From positions 1,116,001-1,180,000 of the forward strand of contig PS015010.1 of the NCBI GenBank assembly GCA_048213135.1: 64,000 nt of DNA, given 5' to 3'. The translations under genes and the position numbers were made by a program. The notes under the pieces are model-generated. The model searched no databases. It had not been told where the DNA came from and saw only the letters and a program-made list of their open reading frames with translations. Shown here piece by piece: positions 24,722 through 32,533 of the stretch; the stretch's first letter is position 1; the number at the start of each line of letters is the position of its first letter. The stretch comes from Reclinomonas americana ATCC 50394. Its lineage: Eukaryota > Jakobida > Jakobea > Jakobida.

Positions 24722-25714
24722 TTAGTCTACAATAAAAGGATAATCTTCCTGAACATATACGTCTTTCAGCAGTTCGTCATCAGAAGGCCATGGGCTTTCT
24801 TCGGCAAACTGAACGCTTTCTTCCACTTCTGCTTTCACCCTTTCATTAATGACTTCGATCTCAGCATCAGGTACTTTGTATTCTTCTTTCAGGATGTTGA
24901 GTACGTGATCGATCGGGTCTTTTTCCTTGTATTCTTCCACTTCTTCTTTACTGCGGTATTTCTGCGGGTCACTCATACTGTGACCTTTGTAACGGTAGGT
25001 TTTGATCTCCAGCAGTGTGGGTCCGCCTTTTTCCCTGGCCCTGTTCACGGCCCTGAGTACGCCATTGTGTACATCTTCGGGACTCATACCGTCGATGCTG
25101 TCGCTTGGCATTTCGTAAGCGTCGGCCAGTTTATAAATATCCAGTGTTTTACTGGTACGGGCAACGGAAGTGCCCATAGCGTAATGGTTGTTCTCGCAAA
25201 TGAATACCACGGGCAGGTCCCACAGCATGGCCATGTTAAAAGCCTCGTGCAGCATACCCTGGCGGGCGGCGCCGTCGCCAAAGAAGCAGAGCACCACATT
25301 ATTGGTGCCTTTATAACGTTCGGCAAAAGCCAGTCCCGCGCCGGTGCCTATCTGTGCACCTACGATACCGTGTCCGCCGAAGAAGTTCTCTTTCAAACCG
25401 AAAAAGTGCATACTGCCGCCTTTGCCCTTGGAGCAGCCGGTGGCTTTACCATACAATTCGGCCATACAGGCTTTGGCGGTAATACCCTTGGCGATGGCCA
25501 GAGCGTGATCGCGGTAGGCAGTGATGAACTTGTCATCGGGATTGGTGGCGGTCATACAACCGGCAGCCACAGCTTCCTGCCCGATATAGAGGTGGCAAAA
25601 GCCCCTGATTTTCTGCATACCGTATAACTGGCCTGTCTTTTCCTCGAAACGGCGAAGAAGCAGCATCAGTTCGTACCAGTAGAGATAAGTTTCTTTAGAA
25701 AACTTTGTAGCCAA
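24722..25714 (-). CDS. pdhA: Pyruvate dehydrogenase E1 component, alpha subunit
   Basis: A 330-residue E1-alpha subunit, which binds thiamine diphosphate and decarboxylates pyruvate. The cofactor motif GDGAARQG...ENNHYAMGT is present near residues 165-200, together with GFCHLYIGQEAV near the start, GSMHFFG and the loop YRYKGHSMSDPQKYR. I chose TTG 25714, which gives ATKFSKETYLYWYELM after the initiator, because a perfect -7 element lies only 20 bases upstream at 25734-25741. The longer open frame to 25849 would start outside the transcript. Its partner pdhB is 9 kb away on the same strand. Confidence 0.95.
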   Translation of the reverse strand: MATKFSKETYLYWYELMLLLRRFEEKTGQLYGMQKIRGFCHLYIGQEAVAAGCMTATNPDDKFITAYRDHALAIAKGITAKACMAELYGKATGCSKGKGGSMHFFGLKENFFGGHGIVGAQIGTGAGLAFAERYKGTNNVVLCFFGDGAARQGMLHEAFNMAMLWDLPVVFICENNHYAMGTSVARTSKTLDIYKLADAYEMPSDSIDGMSPEDVHNGVLRAVNRAREKGGPTLLEIKTYRYKGHSMSDPQKYRSKEEVEEYKEKDPIDHVLNILKEEYKVPDAEIEVINERVKAEVEESVQFAEESPWPSDDELLKDVYVQEDYPFIVD

Positions 25715-25733
25715 TGGGATCAGTTTTAGGCGG

Positions 25734-25741
25734 CAAAGATA
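25734..25741 (-). promoter_or_regulatory. -7 element of the pdhA promoter
   Basis: TATCTTTG on the minus strand, a full match to TAnnTTTG. No TTG lies at the standard spacing; the nearest is 15 bases upstream within a TTGACAATGG-type word. It sets the pdhA start at TTG 25714. Confidence 0.65.
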
Positions 25742-25749
25742 GGGGAAAA

Positions 25750-25926
25750 CAGTTGACAATGGACAGTTTACAATTGACAATGTGGGGATAAGCGGTATGG
25801 AAGACAGACGACGAACCACAGACCGTGGAAAGTCCTCATAATTTGACAATTATCACTTTTTCACAGAGACGTGCCCATGCCCTCCGCAAGTACTATCATC
25901 TGTTGTCCGTCGTCCGTCGTCTCCCT
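25750..25926. repeat. Low-complexity word repeats between divergent pdhA and recF
   Basis: The 236-base gap holds three copies of TTGACAAT (25753, 25774 and 25844), an intervening GACAGTTTACAA, and CAGACGACGAACCACAGACC at 25805-25824. It also holds the inverted form TTGTCCGTCGTCCGTCG at 25903-25919. The same CAGACGACGGAC-like words recur at 27105-27131, 34466-34489 and 36194-36209. No coding signal is seen. The family looks like a set of dispersed spacer words and not a single hairpin element. Confidence 0.6.
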
Positions 25927-25934
25927 TCCTTTCC

Positions 25935-25942
25935 TATCTTTG
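25935..25942 (+). promoter_or_regulatory. -7 element of the recF promoter
   Basis: TATCTTTG, a full match to TAnnTTTG, lies 8 bases before the recF ATG at 25951, giving an almost leaderless message. No TTG lies at the standard spacing upstream. It argues against the longer open frame that begins at GTG 25825. Confidence 0.65.
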
Positions 25943-25950
25943 CAGGCCGC

Positions 25951-27036
25951 ATGCTCCAGCTCAATTCCATAATCATCACCCAGTTCAAAAACTACCCGTT
26001 TTCCTCTTTTTCCTTTTCGGAAAGGGTCATCGGCATTTGCGGGCTCAACGGGCGGGGCAAGACCAACCTGCTGGACGCCATATATTACTCCTGTTTTACC
26101 AAAAGTTACTTTTCGCGGACGGACATCCTCAACATCCGGTTCAACACCGATGGTTTCCGGCTGGAATCGCATTTCAGCAAGGAGGGCGCCGACCAGAAAC
26201 TGGTGTGCATACACCGTGGTGTGGGCAAAAAGGAACTGACGCTGAATGATAGTCCGTATGAGAAAATGTCGCACCACATCGGCAAATTCCCTGTGGTGAT
26301 GATCGCCCCCGATGACATCAGCCTGGTAACCGGCAGCAGCGAAGAACGCCGGCGTTTTATAGATACCGTACTCAGCCAGGTAGATGATGATTACCTGCAG
26401 CAACTGATCCTGTACAATAAAGTATTGCAGCAGCGCAACAGCCTGTTCAAACGTTTTGCCGAACAGGGCCGTACCGATCTGTCACTTTTAGAAGTGCTCG
26501 ACCACCAGTTGGTACAACCCGGGGAGATCATTTACCAGAAAAGAAAAAAGTACACGGCTTCTCTCCTGCCGCTGGTACAGCAATTTTACCGGCAGATCGC
26601 CGGCAGCAGTGAGGAGACCATCGGTCTGGAATACGAAAGCCAACTGAACAATACATCATTCGATACTTTACTGCAGCAGACGCGGCAGAAAGACCTTGTA
26701 CTGCAACGCAGCAACGGCGGTATACATAAAGATGACATCAACATACTCCTGAACGGGCAGGTGTTCCGCAATATCGCTTCACAGGGACAACGCAAAAGCC
26801 TGTTGTTTGCTCTCAAACTGGCTGAGTTTGAACTGCTGAAGCAGCATAAAGGCTATCCTCCCCTCCTTTTGCTGGATGACGTATTTGAAAAGCTCGACGA
26901 CAGCCGGATGCAGCAACTCTTACAACAGGTATGCTGCCGCAATGAGGGACAGGTATTCATTACCGATACGCACCGCGACAGGCTGGAAGCGGCGTTTAAG
27001 GAGATGGAGGTGGCGTATCAGTTGGTTGAATTGTAA
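25951..27036 (+). CDS. recF: DNA replication and repair protein RecF
   Basis: A 361-residue RecF, an SMC-like ATPase that works with RecO and RecR to load RecA at single-strand gaps. Seen here: FKNYPFSSFSF near the N-terminus, the Walker A motif GLNGRGKTNLL near residues 30-40, the ABC signature SQGQRKSLLFALKLAE near 275-290, and Walker B LLLLDDVFEKLDD near 307-319. The length is normal for the family when ATG 25951 is used. A DciA-like DUF721 gene follows 153 bases downstream on the same strand, a common pairing. Confidence 0.96.
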   Translation: MLQLNSIIITQFKNYPFSSFSFSERVIGICGLNGRGKTNLLDAIYYSCFTKSYFSRTDILNIRFNTDGFRLESHFSKEGADQKLVCIHRGVGKKELTLNDSPYEKMSHHIGKFPVVMIAPDDISLVTGSSEERRRFIDTVLSQVDDDYLQQLILYNKVLQQRNSLFKRFAEQGRTDLSLLEVLDHQLVQPGEIIYQKRKKYTASLLPLVQQFYRQIAGSSEETIGLEYESQLNNTSFDTLLQQTRQKDLVLQRSNGGIHKDDINILLNGQVFRNIASQGQRKSLLFALKLAEFELLKQHKGYPPLLLLDDVFEKLDDSRMQQLLQQVCCRNEGQVFITDTHRDRLEAAFKEMEVAYQLVEL

Positions 27037-27153
27037 TGTGATGATGTGCGGATATGCAGATCCCGCCTTTGGACGGGACAAGTTGCGAAAATGAATAGAG
27101 ATGAACCACAGACAACGGACTACAGACGACTGGTAATATTAATGGAGCCTGCA

Positions 27154-27181
27154 TCGTAATTCGTAATTAGTAATTCGTAAT
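27154..27181. repeat. Tandem TCGTAAT heptamers upstream of the DUF721 gene
   Basis: Four contiguous seven-base units: TCGTAAT, TCGTAAT, TAGTAAT, TCGTAAT. They end nine bases before the DUF721 ATG. The preceding spacer (27040-27130) holds GATGATGTGCGGATATGCAG and CAGACAACGG words shared with the repeats around pdhB. Confidence 0.75.
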
Positions 27182-27189
27182 TTTATCCC

Positions 27190-27471
27190 ATGGGAGAAAT
27201 CTCTTTACAAGACGCCATACAACAATTTCTGCGCAACAGCAGGCTCAAAAGCGGGATACAATCGCTCCGCATTGAAGAGGTATGGGAAGAAGTGATGGGA
27301 AAAACGATTGCCAAATACACCGATTCTATTCAGCTGATCAACTCCACGCTTTATATTTCCTCGGCGGTGGCGCCATTAAAGAATGAACTCCTCTACCAGA
27401 AAGAAAAAATCATCGACCGCATCAATGAAGTAATGGGTGAGAAACTGGTGAAGGAAGTTGTGATCAAATAA
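27190..27471 (+). CDS. DUF721 (DciA-like) protein
   Basis: A 93-residue protein that is essentially one DUF721 domain: LQDAIQQFLRNSRLKSGIQ, VWEEVMGKTIAKYTDSIQL, LYISSAVAPLKNELLYQKEKII and a C-terminal VMGEKLVKEVVIK. DUF721 includes DciA, the ancestral loader of replicative helicase DnaB, which has a KH-like fold. Bacteroidota versions are short like this one and lie next to recF. It abuts the stop of the convergent TraB-like gene with no gap. Confidence 0.88.
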   Translation: MGEISLQDAIQQFLRNSRLKSGIQSLRIEEVWEEVMGKTIAKYTDSIQLINSTLYISSAVAPLKNELLYQKEKIIDRINEVMGEKLVKEVVIK

Positions 27472-28362
27472 TTACTCGTTCCTGACAGGTCTTACCGTAT
27501 ACCCCTCTTTTTTCAGTAAATTAATGAGGCCTTTTTCTCCCGGCAGGTGCCCCGCTCCCACGGCTACAAATACCGGTTCCTTATGCATGATCTTTTTCAA
27601 CTGGGTAACCCAGTTGCGGTTGCGGTTGTCGAGCAGGATGTCCTGGTGCTCTTCTATACCCATTTCATTATCGTTGAACAGGTCTTCCATTTCTTTGATG
27701 CGCTGCTGTTTGTACACAACCAGCATGGTATCGAAATATTTCCTGAAATGATCGAGGCTGTCAATCGTTTTTAACAGTTCCTGCGCCTGTTTGGTGTATG
27801 GGATACTGTCGAATATGGAAGCCTGGAAAGCCATCGTTTCCAAACCCTGCACTTCCTTCTTTTGCTCTTTGGCCAGCTTCATCAGTTCTTCTTCTACACC
27901 GGTAACGGTTTTGCAGGGCATCATTTTGGGATAGAGCATGGCCACCAGGAAGTAAGGCTTCATGGATTGCAGCATGCCGATGGGTGTTTTCAGCGAGTCT
28001 TTAAAGAATTTTTCCACCCGGGCATATTCTTCCGGGCTGTACAGGTCTTTCAATTGTGTGCCTTTGTTCATGTTCATGAGCATAAAACCGCCCATAAGCG
28101 TGGCCGGGTCATCCATATCCAGTTCCAGGTACAGCTCACGGGAAGCGCCAAGTGCTGTTGTAAGCGCCGGGCTGAAGTGAATATCGTTTCGGCAAAGCAT
28201 GTGAAAGGTGCCAAACAGGTAGCTGGGCGATGTTAACCCCTTCCCGCTTACTTCCCACAGCAGCGTATTGCCCGACTCTTCTGTCTTCAACTCAGGCTGC
28301 CGGGTTTGAGCCGTACAGGAGCTGATAATAATACTGAAAAAAAGAACCCTTAACCCTTTCAT
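27472..28362 (-). CDS. TraB/GumN-family lipoprotein
   Basis: A 296-residue exported protein with a lipoprotein-type signal (IIISSCTAQ, Cys near residue 16). TraB/GumN (Tiki-like) motifs are in order: SYLFGTFHMLCRNDI near residues 47-61 with the conserved GxxH, a GVEEELMKLAKEQ segment near 155-167 with conserved glutamates, and VAVGAGHLPGEKGLINLLKKEGY near 266-288. Tiki relatives are metal-dependent proteases; the bacterial proteins have no established substrate. It is convergent with the DUF721 gene. Confidence 0.87.
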   Translation of the reverse strand: MKGLRVLFFSIIISSCTAQTRQPELKTEESGNTLLWEVSGKGLTSPSYLFGTFHMLCRNDIHFSPALTTALGASRELYLELDMDDPATLMGGFMLMNMNKGTQLKDLYSPEEYARVEKFFKDSLKTPIGMLQSMKPYFLVAMLYPKMMPCKTVTGVEEELMKLAKEQKKEVQGLETMAFQASIFDSIPYTKQAQELLKTIDSLDHFRKYFDTMLVVYKQQRIKEMEDLFNDNEMGIEEHQDILLDNRNRNWVTQLKKIMHKEPVFVAVGAGHLPGEKGLINLLKKEGYTVRPVRNE

Positions 28363-28390
28363 TTTATACCTTTTATCTTTTAAAAGTACT

Positions 28391-28609
28391 ATGTTTACGG
28401 GAGAAAAAGACCCTTACCAATTGACCAAATCTTTGGCCTGCATGAAGTCGTCCTTTATTGCACATCTTTCGTTTCCCGAACTGATGGCTTCCCCCAACGC
28501 CTGTTACAGTTCACGGGTTTTTGATAAAACCAGTAAACCTTGTCCGCTGCAACCATTAGTTTTTACCATACACCAGGGCGACACACCTGTTCCGGTGATT
28601 CCCGGTTGA
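28391..28609 (+). CDS. Doubtful 72-codon open frame in a 305-base gap
   Basis: The gap 28363-28667 between the divergent TraB-like and DUF3857 genes contains a clean ATG frame of 72 codons (MFTGEKDPYQLTKS...). It has no signal peptide, recognised motif or plausible leader, and the composition is unremarkable. It could equally be chance. Apart from a TACTTTTA -7-like element for the TraB-like gene (minus strand, about 28383-28390), nothing else was seen in this gap. Confidence 0.2.
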   Translation: MFTGEKDPYQLTKSLACMKSSFIAHLSFPELMASPNACYSSRVFDKTSKPCPLQPLVFTIHQGDTPVPVIPG

Positions 28610-28667
28610 TAAAGATGTATGATCAAAAAAACAGACAACATATAACTACGTATAACCACAACCATTG

Positions 28668-30641
28668 ATGAAAAAACAACTGATCACACTCACCGTACTG
28701 CTGGCCATGTTTTCCGCCACTGCGCAGAAAGGCCTTCCCGGGTTTGGCAAGATAGATAAATCAGACCTGGAGATGCAGGATTGTGATTTTGATAAAGGAG
28801 CGGAAGCCGTTAAGCTGATCGACTGGGGAAATTTTTATTATGACCGCGGAACGGCCGGTATTTCCCTGTTCAAGACCATATTTGAACGAAGGGTACGCAT
28901 CAAAATACTGAAAGAAAAAGGGCTCTCCTATGCAAATGTTAAGATCCCTTATTACGGGCGGAATGATAATGAGAAAATGCTTAAGCTGGAAGCCTGCACC
29001 TATAACCTGGATGCATCGGGTAATGTGCAGGTCACCGAGGTGAAGAAAAGTTCCATTTACTCCAAACGTATCGACCAGAACCGTTTTGAGATGATCATCA
29101 CTTTCCCGGAAGTTAAACCCGGCAGTGTGATTGAATACCATTACCGCATGGACCGGGAAACCTACGACCTGCGTAACTGGGTGTTCCAGGACGCGATACC
29201 TGTTCGGTACAGCGAGTACGATCTGAAAGTGCCTAAAATATTCCGCTTCACCGTAAAACCTACTATTGTTGATTCCATTGATATTAAGAATGACGTGGTT
29301 GAAGAACGCATTTCTGTTGAAAGCGGATTTGTATTAACCGAGTCGGTAAAAAGCAGTTACGTGATGCAGCGGTTGCCGGGCATCCGCAATGAACCGTATA
29401 TGGGCGCTATTACCGACTATGTGCAACGGCTCGAATTCCAGTTGTCGCAGCTCGATTACGGTGATGGCCGTATCCGCGATCTGCGGGTGAAATGGAGCGA
29501 CGTGATCGAAGACCTGCTGAAGAACGACGACTTTGGCAAACAACTGGCAGCCGACATACCCGGCGCGGAAAGCATCATCACCCAGGCCCGCGCTATACCC
29601 GGAACAGAAAGCAGGATGAAATTCCTTCACAACACAGTAAGGGATATGATGAACTGGAACAGGGATGATGATTTTGTAACGGATGCCGGTATCAGTAAGG
29701 CCTTTTCAATGAAGACCGGGAATGCTGCCGACATCAACCTGTTGCTGGTACACCTGCTTAATGATGTGGGTATACCCGCCAAACCGATCCTCTTCAGTAC
29801 CCGCGACAACGGGCTGGTCAATACCTACTATCCCTTTACCGACCAGTTCAATACCGTAATGGCTTTTGTGCAGGCGGGCGATAAAAAATATGTGCTGGAT
29901 GCCACTGATAAAGCCGCTTCCTGGCAATTGCCGCCTGAACGCGTGGTGAATACCAATGGTTTTATCGTGGAAAGTCCCAACGGCACCTGGATGGAATACA
30001 GCGATAACAGCCATAAGTACAAACTGATGGTGGCGGTTAAAGGAGAAATAAGCAACGATGGTTTTATGAAAGGCGATGCCGTGGTGAACAGCCGCGACTA
30101 CAGCCGCCGCCAGCGTGTGGAAGACTGGAGAAAAGATAAGGATGCATTTAAAAGGACCTACTTTACCATTGCCGGCGTTCCCGTTAAAACAGATGAAGTA
30201 ACCATCAATAACCTGGATGCCGATTCCCTGCCGCTGGAACAAAGGGTACTGTTCACTACCCAGCTCAGCAGTTCGGGCGATTACAGGTACTTCAACATTA
30301 ATATTTTTTCCGAAATGGATAAGAATGAATTCGTGAAAGACGAACGCATTTCGGATGTGGATTATGGCGTGTTGCAGGATTATACCATCTTCGGTAACTT
30401 TATACTGCCTGAAGGGTACGTGTTTGATGAACTGCCCAAAGACAAGTCCATACTGATGCCCGACAACAGCATCATCTTCAGCCGTAACATACAGGCTGAT
30501 GGTAACCTGCTCAATGTGCGCATTTCCATTGAATACAAAAGCTCTTTCTACCCGGCGGCCCAATACCCTGAGTTCAGGGAATTTCATAAAAAAATGTTCG
30601 CGGCACTGAATGAGCAGATCGTGATCAAAAAGAAACCGTGA
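28668..30641 (+). CDS. DUF3857 exported protein with degenerate transglutaminase core
   Basis: A 657-residue periplasmic protein with a signal peptide (1-19, ending ATAQ). An N-terminal DUF3857 beta-domain (about 50-220; SVIEYHYRMDRE) is followed by a transglutaminase-like core (about 290-400) and a C-terminal DUF3858-like region. In the core the catalytic Cys position reads GNAADIN, so the Cys is replaced and enzymatic activity is unlikely; STRDNG and the downstream FNTVMAF and LDATDK segments keep the fold. The ATG at 28668 is used instead of the TTG immediately before it. Its stop overlaps the ATG of the next gene (TGATG), so the two are translationally coupled. Function unknown. Confidence 0.85.
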   Translation: MKKQLITLTVLLAMFSATAQKGLPGFGKIDKSDLEMQDCDFDKGAEAVKLIDWGNFYYDRGTAGISLFKTIFERRVRIKILKEKGLSYANVKIPYYGRNDNEKMLKLEACTYNLDASGNVQVTEVKKSSIYSKRIDQNRFEMIITFPEVKPGSVIEYHYRMDRETYDLRNWVFQDAIPVRYSEYDLKVPKIFRFTVKPTIVDSIDIKNDVVEERISVESGFVLTESVKSSYVMQRLPGIRNEPYMGAITDYVQRLEFQLSQLDYGDGRIRDLRVKWSDVIEDLLKNDDFGKQLAADIPGAESIITQARAIPGTESRMKFLHNTVRDMMNWNRDDDFVTDAGISKAFSMKTGNAADINLLLVHLLNDVGIPAKPILFSTRDNGLVNTYYPFTDQFNTVMAFVQAGDKKYVLDATDKAASWQLPPERVVNTNGFIVESPNGTWMEYSDNSHKYKLMVAVKGEISNDGFMKGDAVVNSRDYSRRQRVEDWRKDKDAFKRTYFTIAGVPVKTDEVTINNLDADSLPLEQRVLFTTQLSSSGDYRYFNINIFSEMDKNEFVKDERISDVDYGVLQDYTIFGNFILPEGYVFDELPKDKSILMPDNSIIFSRNIQADGNLLNVRISIEYKSSFYPAAQYPEFREFHKKMFAALNEQIVIKKKP

Positions 30642-32533
30642 TGAAGAAGAACTGCCTTATCGCCTGTATTTTCCTGTTGTGCTCTGCCCGGGCACTGGCG
30701 CAGGACTATGCCATTGCCCGTATTCCCGAATCATTGAAAAAAAATGTACACGCGGTAGTAAGGGAGGAAAATATCCTTTTCGATATCCGTTCCACCGACA
30801 AGGCCACGCTTCGTGTACACCGTGTCGTTAGTGTGCTGAATGAAGCTGCCCGGGAAGAGCTGTTTTTTATGCAGTCTGCCGACCAGTTCCATTCCCTCAG
30901 TGAGGTCACCATCAGGGTATTCGACGCCGCGGGCAAATCGCTCAGGAGTTATGAAAGGTCCGATCTCAGCAAGCTGGCCAACCCGTTCGAACTGGTGCCC
31001 GATGGCAAAGTATATTATATGAATGTACCCGTGCCCTCCTACCCGGTTACCGTCAGTTATGATTATGAAGTGAAGATGAACGGGCTGTACAAGTACCCCG
31101 ATTACCGCATACAGGAACCCGGGCAATCGGTGGAAAGATCGGTGTTTACCGTAAAAGTGCCCACCGACCTCGACCTGCGCTACCGGGAAATGAATGTGCA
31201 ATTACCCCCTGAAATAGACGGACAGGATAGAAAAATCAAGACCTATACCTGGAAAGTAGACCAGCTGACCGCCCGTTCTTATGAGGATGGAAGCGGTGCA
31301 GCCGGTAATTCCTTTCCCTGGATATCCTTATCTCCCAATCGCTATGAACTGGATGGCTATCCCGGCGATATGACCAGCTGGAAAAATATGGGTCTGTGGT
31401 ACAACCAGCTCGTGAAAACTGATAACACACTTTCCCCGCAGTTCAGAACAGAGATACAGCAACTCGCCGCTTCCGCTTCTTCCGACAAGGAAAAGGCCCG
31501 GCTGATTTACAAATACCTGCAGAAGAACTTTCGTTATGTAAGTATTCAACTTGGCATTGGCGGTTTCAAACCCTTTGCCGCGGATTTCGTACACAAAAAA
31601 AAGTACGGCGACTGTAAAGGGCTGAGCAATTATATGCAGGCCTGCCTGGAAGCAGTCAATATAAAAAGTTATCCCGTATGGGTTTGGGGTGATGAACTGC
31701 CTAACCAGATCGATCCTGCCTTTCCGCGGGCCGACTTCAACCACCAGATACTGTGTATTCCCTTCGCTAATGATACCACCTGGCTGGAGTGTACCAGCAG
31801 TACCAACGAGTTTGGCGTACTGGGATCGTTCACCGAGAACCGGTATGCACTCCTGCTTACTGAAAACGGAGGGGTATTATTGAAAACACCTTCTTCGCGT
31901 GCTCCAGAGAACAGGTACGACAGTTATACCGTGGTGCCGGTTACGGAAAGTGGTTCGGGAGAGGCTATTGTTATTGTAAAGCCAAGCGGTGAATTTCGCC
32001 AGGCGTTTATCAGTATGGCAATGGATAAAAAAGATGAACAAAAAAATGCTATTGTAAAACGGTTACAGTTCCAGCATCCCGATGCATTCGAGTTTAGTTT
32101 TGATAAAGACAATGCCACATCAGCTGTGGTGCTTAAACTTGATATAGAAAAGATCCCCGACTTTTCCGCCGGGAATAAACTTTTCCTGAACCCCCGTATC
32201 TACCGCATCTGGAACGATCCGTTGCCTAAAACGGAGAACCGCCAGCGGGATTATTACCTGCCCTACCCGCAGGTAAAGAATGACACCACCGTGTATGTGC
32301 TGGCTAATGGCTTTGAACCTGAAACATTGCCTAAAGACAAATCCCTGCAATGCGACTATGGTTCTTTCAAAACTTCTTACCGTTACGACGCGGATAAAAA
32401 AGCCATTACCAGTATAGCCGAACTCCAGGTGAATTCGTTCACCATACCCTCGTCGGGTTTTGCCGCAGCAAGGAAATTCTTCAATGAAGTGCTGGCGGAA
32501 TACAATGAAAAGATTGTGGTAAAACGGTTATAG
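30641..32533 (+). CDS. DUF3857/transglutaminase-like exported protein with intact Cys
   Basis: A 630-residue paralogue of the preceding protein with the same order: signal peptide (1-21, ending ALAQ), DUF3857 domain (about 45-220) and transglutaminase core (about 270-400). Here the core keeps the nucleophile in KKYGDCKGLSNYMQ near residue 327, the histidine in FNHQI near 368, and an acidic residue in WLECTS near 382. The last is Glu, where Asp is usual. It may be an active peptidase or crosslinking enzyme in the periplasm. Start and coupling: ATG 30641 overlaps the previous stop. The 3' end overlaps the convergent UbiD gene by 6 bases. Confidence 0.86.
   Translation: MKKNCLIACIFLLCSARALAQDYAIARIPESLKKNVHAVVREENILFDIRSTDKATLRVHRVVSVLNEAAREELFFMQSADQFHSLSEVTIRVFDAAGKSLRSYERSDLSKLANPFELVPDGKVYYMNVPVPSYPVTVSYDYEVKMNGLYKYPDYRIQEPGQSVERSVFTVKVPTDLDLRYREMNVQLPPEIDGQDRKIKTYTWKVDQLTARSYEDGSGAAGNSFPWISLSPNRYELDGYPGDMTSWKNMGLWYNQLVKTDNTLSPQFRTEIQQLAASASSDKEKARLIYKYLQKNFRYVSIQLGIGGFKPFAADFVHKKKYGDCKGLSNYMQACLEAVNIKSYPVWVWGDELPNQIDPAFPRADFNHQILCIPFANDTTWLECTSSTNEFGVLGSFTENRYALLLTENGGVLLKTPSSRAPENRYDSYTVVPVTESGSGEAIVIVKPSGEFRQAFISMAMDKKDEQKNAIVKRLQFQHPDAFEFSFDKDNATSAVVLKLDIEKIPDFSAGNKLFLNPRIYRIWNDPLPKTENRQRDYYLPYPQVKNDTTVYVLANGFEPETLPKDKSLQCDYGSFKTSYRYDADKKAITSIAELQVNSFTIPSSGFAAARKFFNEVLAEYNEKIVVKRL

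Noticed and set aside
24515-25627. A 370-codon plus-strand frame opposite pdhA and the TPR gene
   Set aside because: Antisense to well-supported genes; its low-complexity Phe/Val/His-rich translation is the usual signature of a shadow frame.
25825-25950. Extension of RecF to GTG 25825
   Set aside because: The added 42 residues run through the spacer word repeats and the -7 element; RecF has normal length from ATG 25951.
29706-30587. A 293-codon minus-strand frame opposite the first DUF3857 gene
   Set aside because: Shadow frame with His/Val/Phe-rich composition and no recognisable domain.
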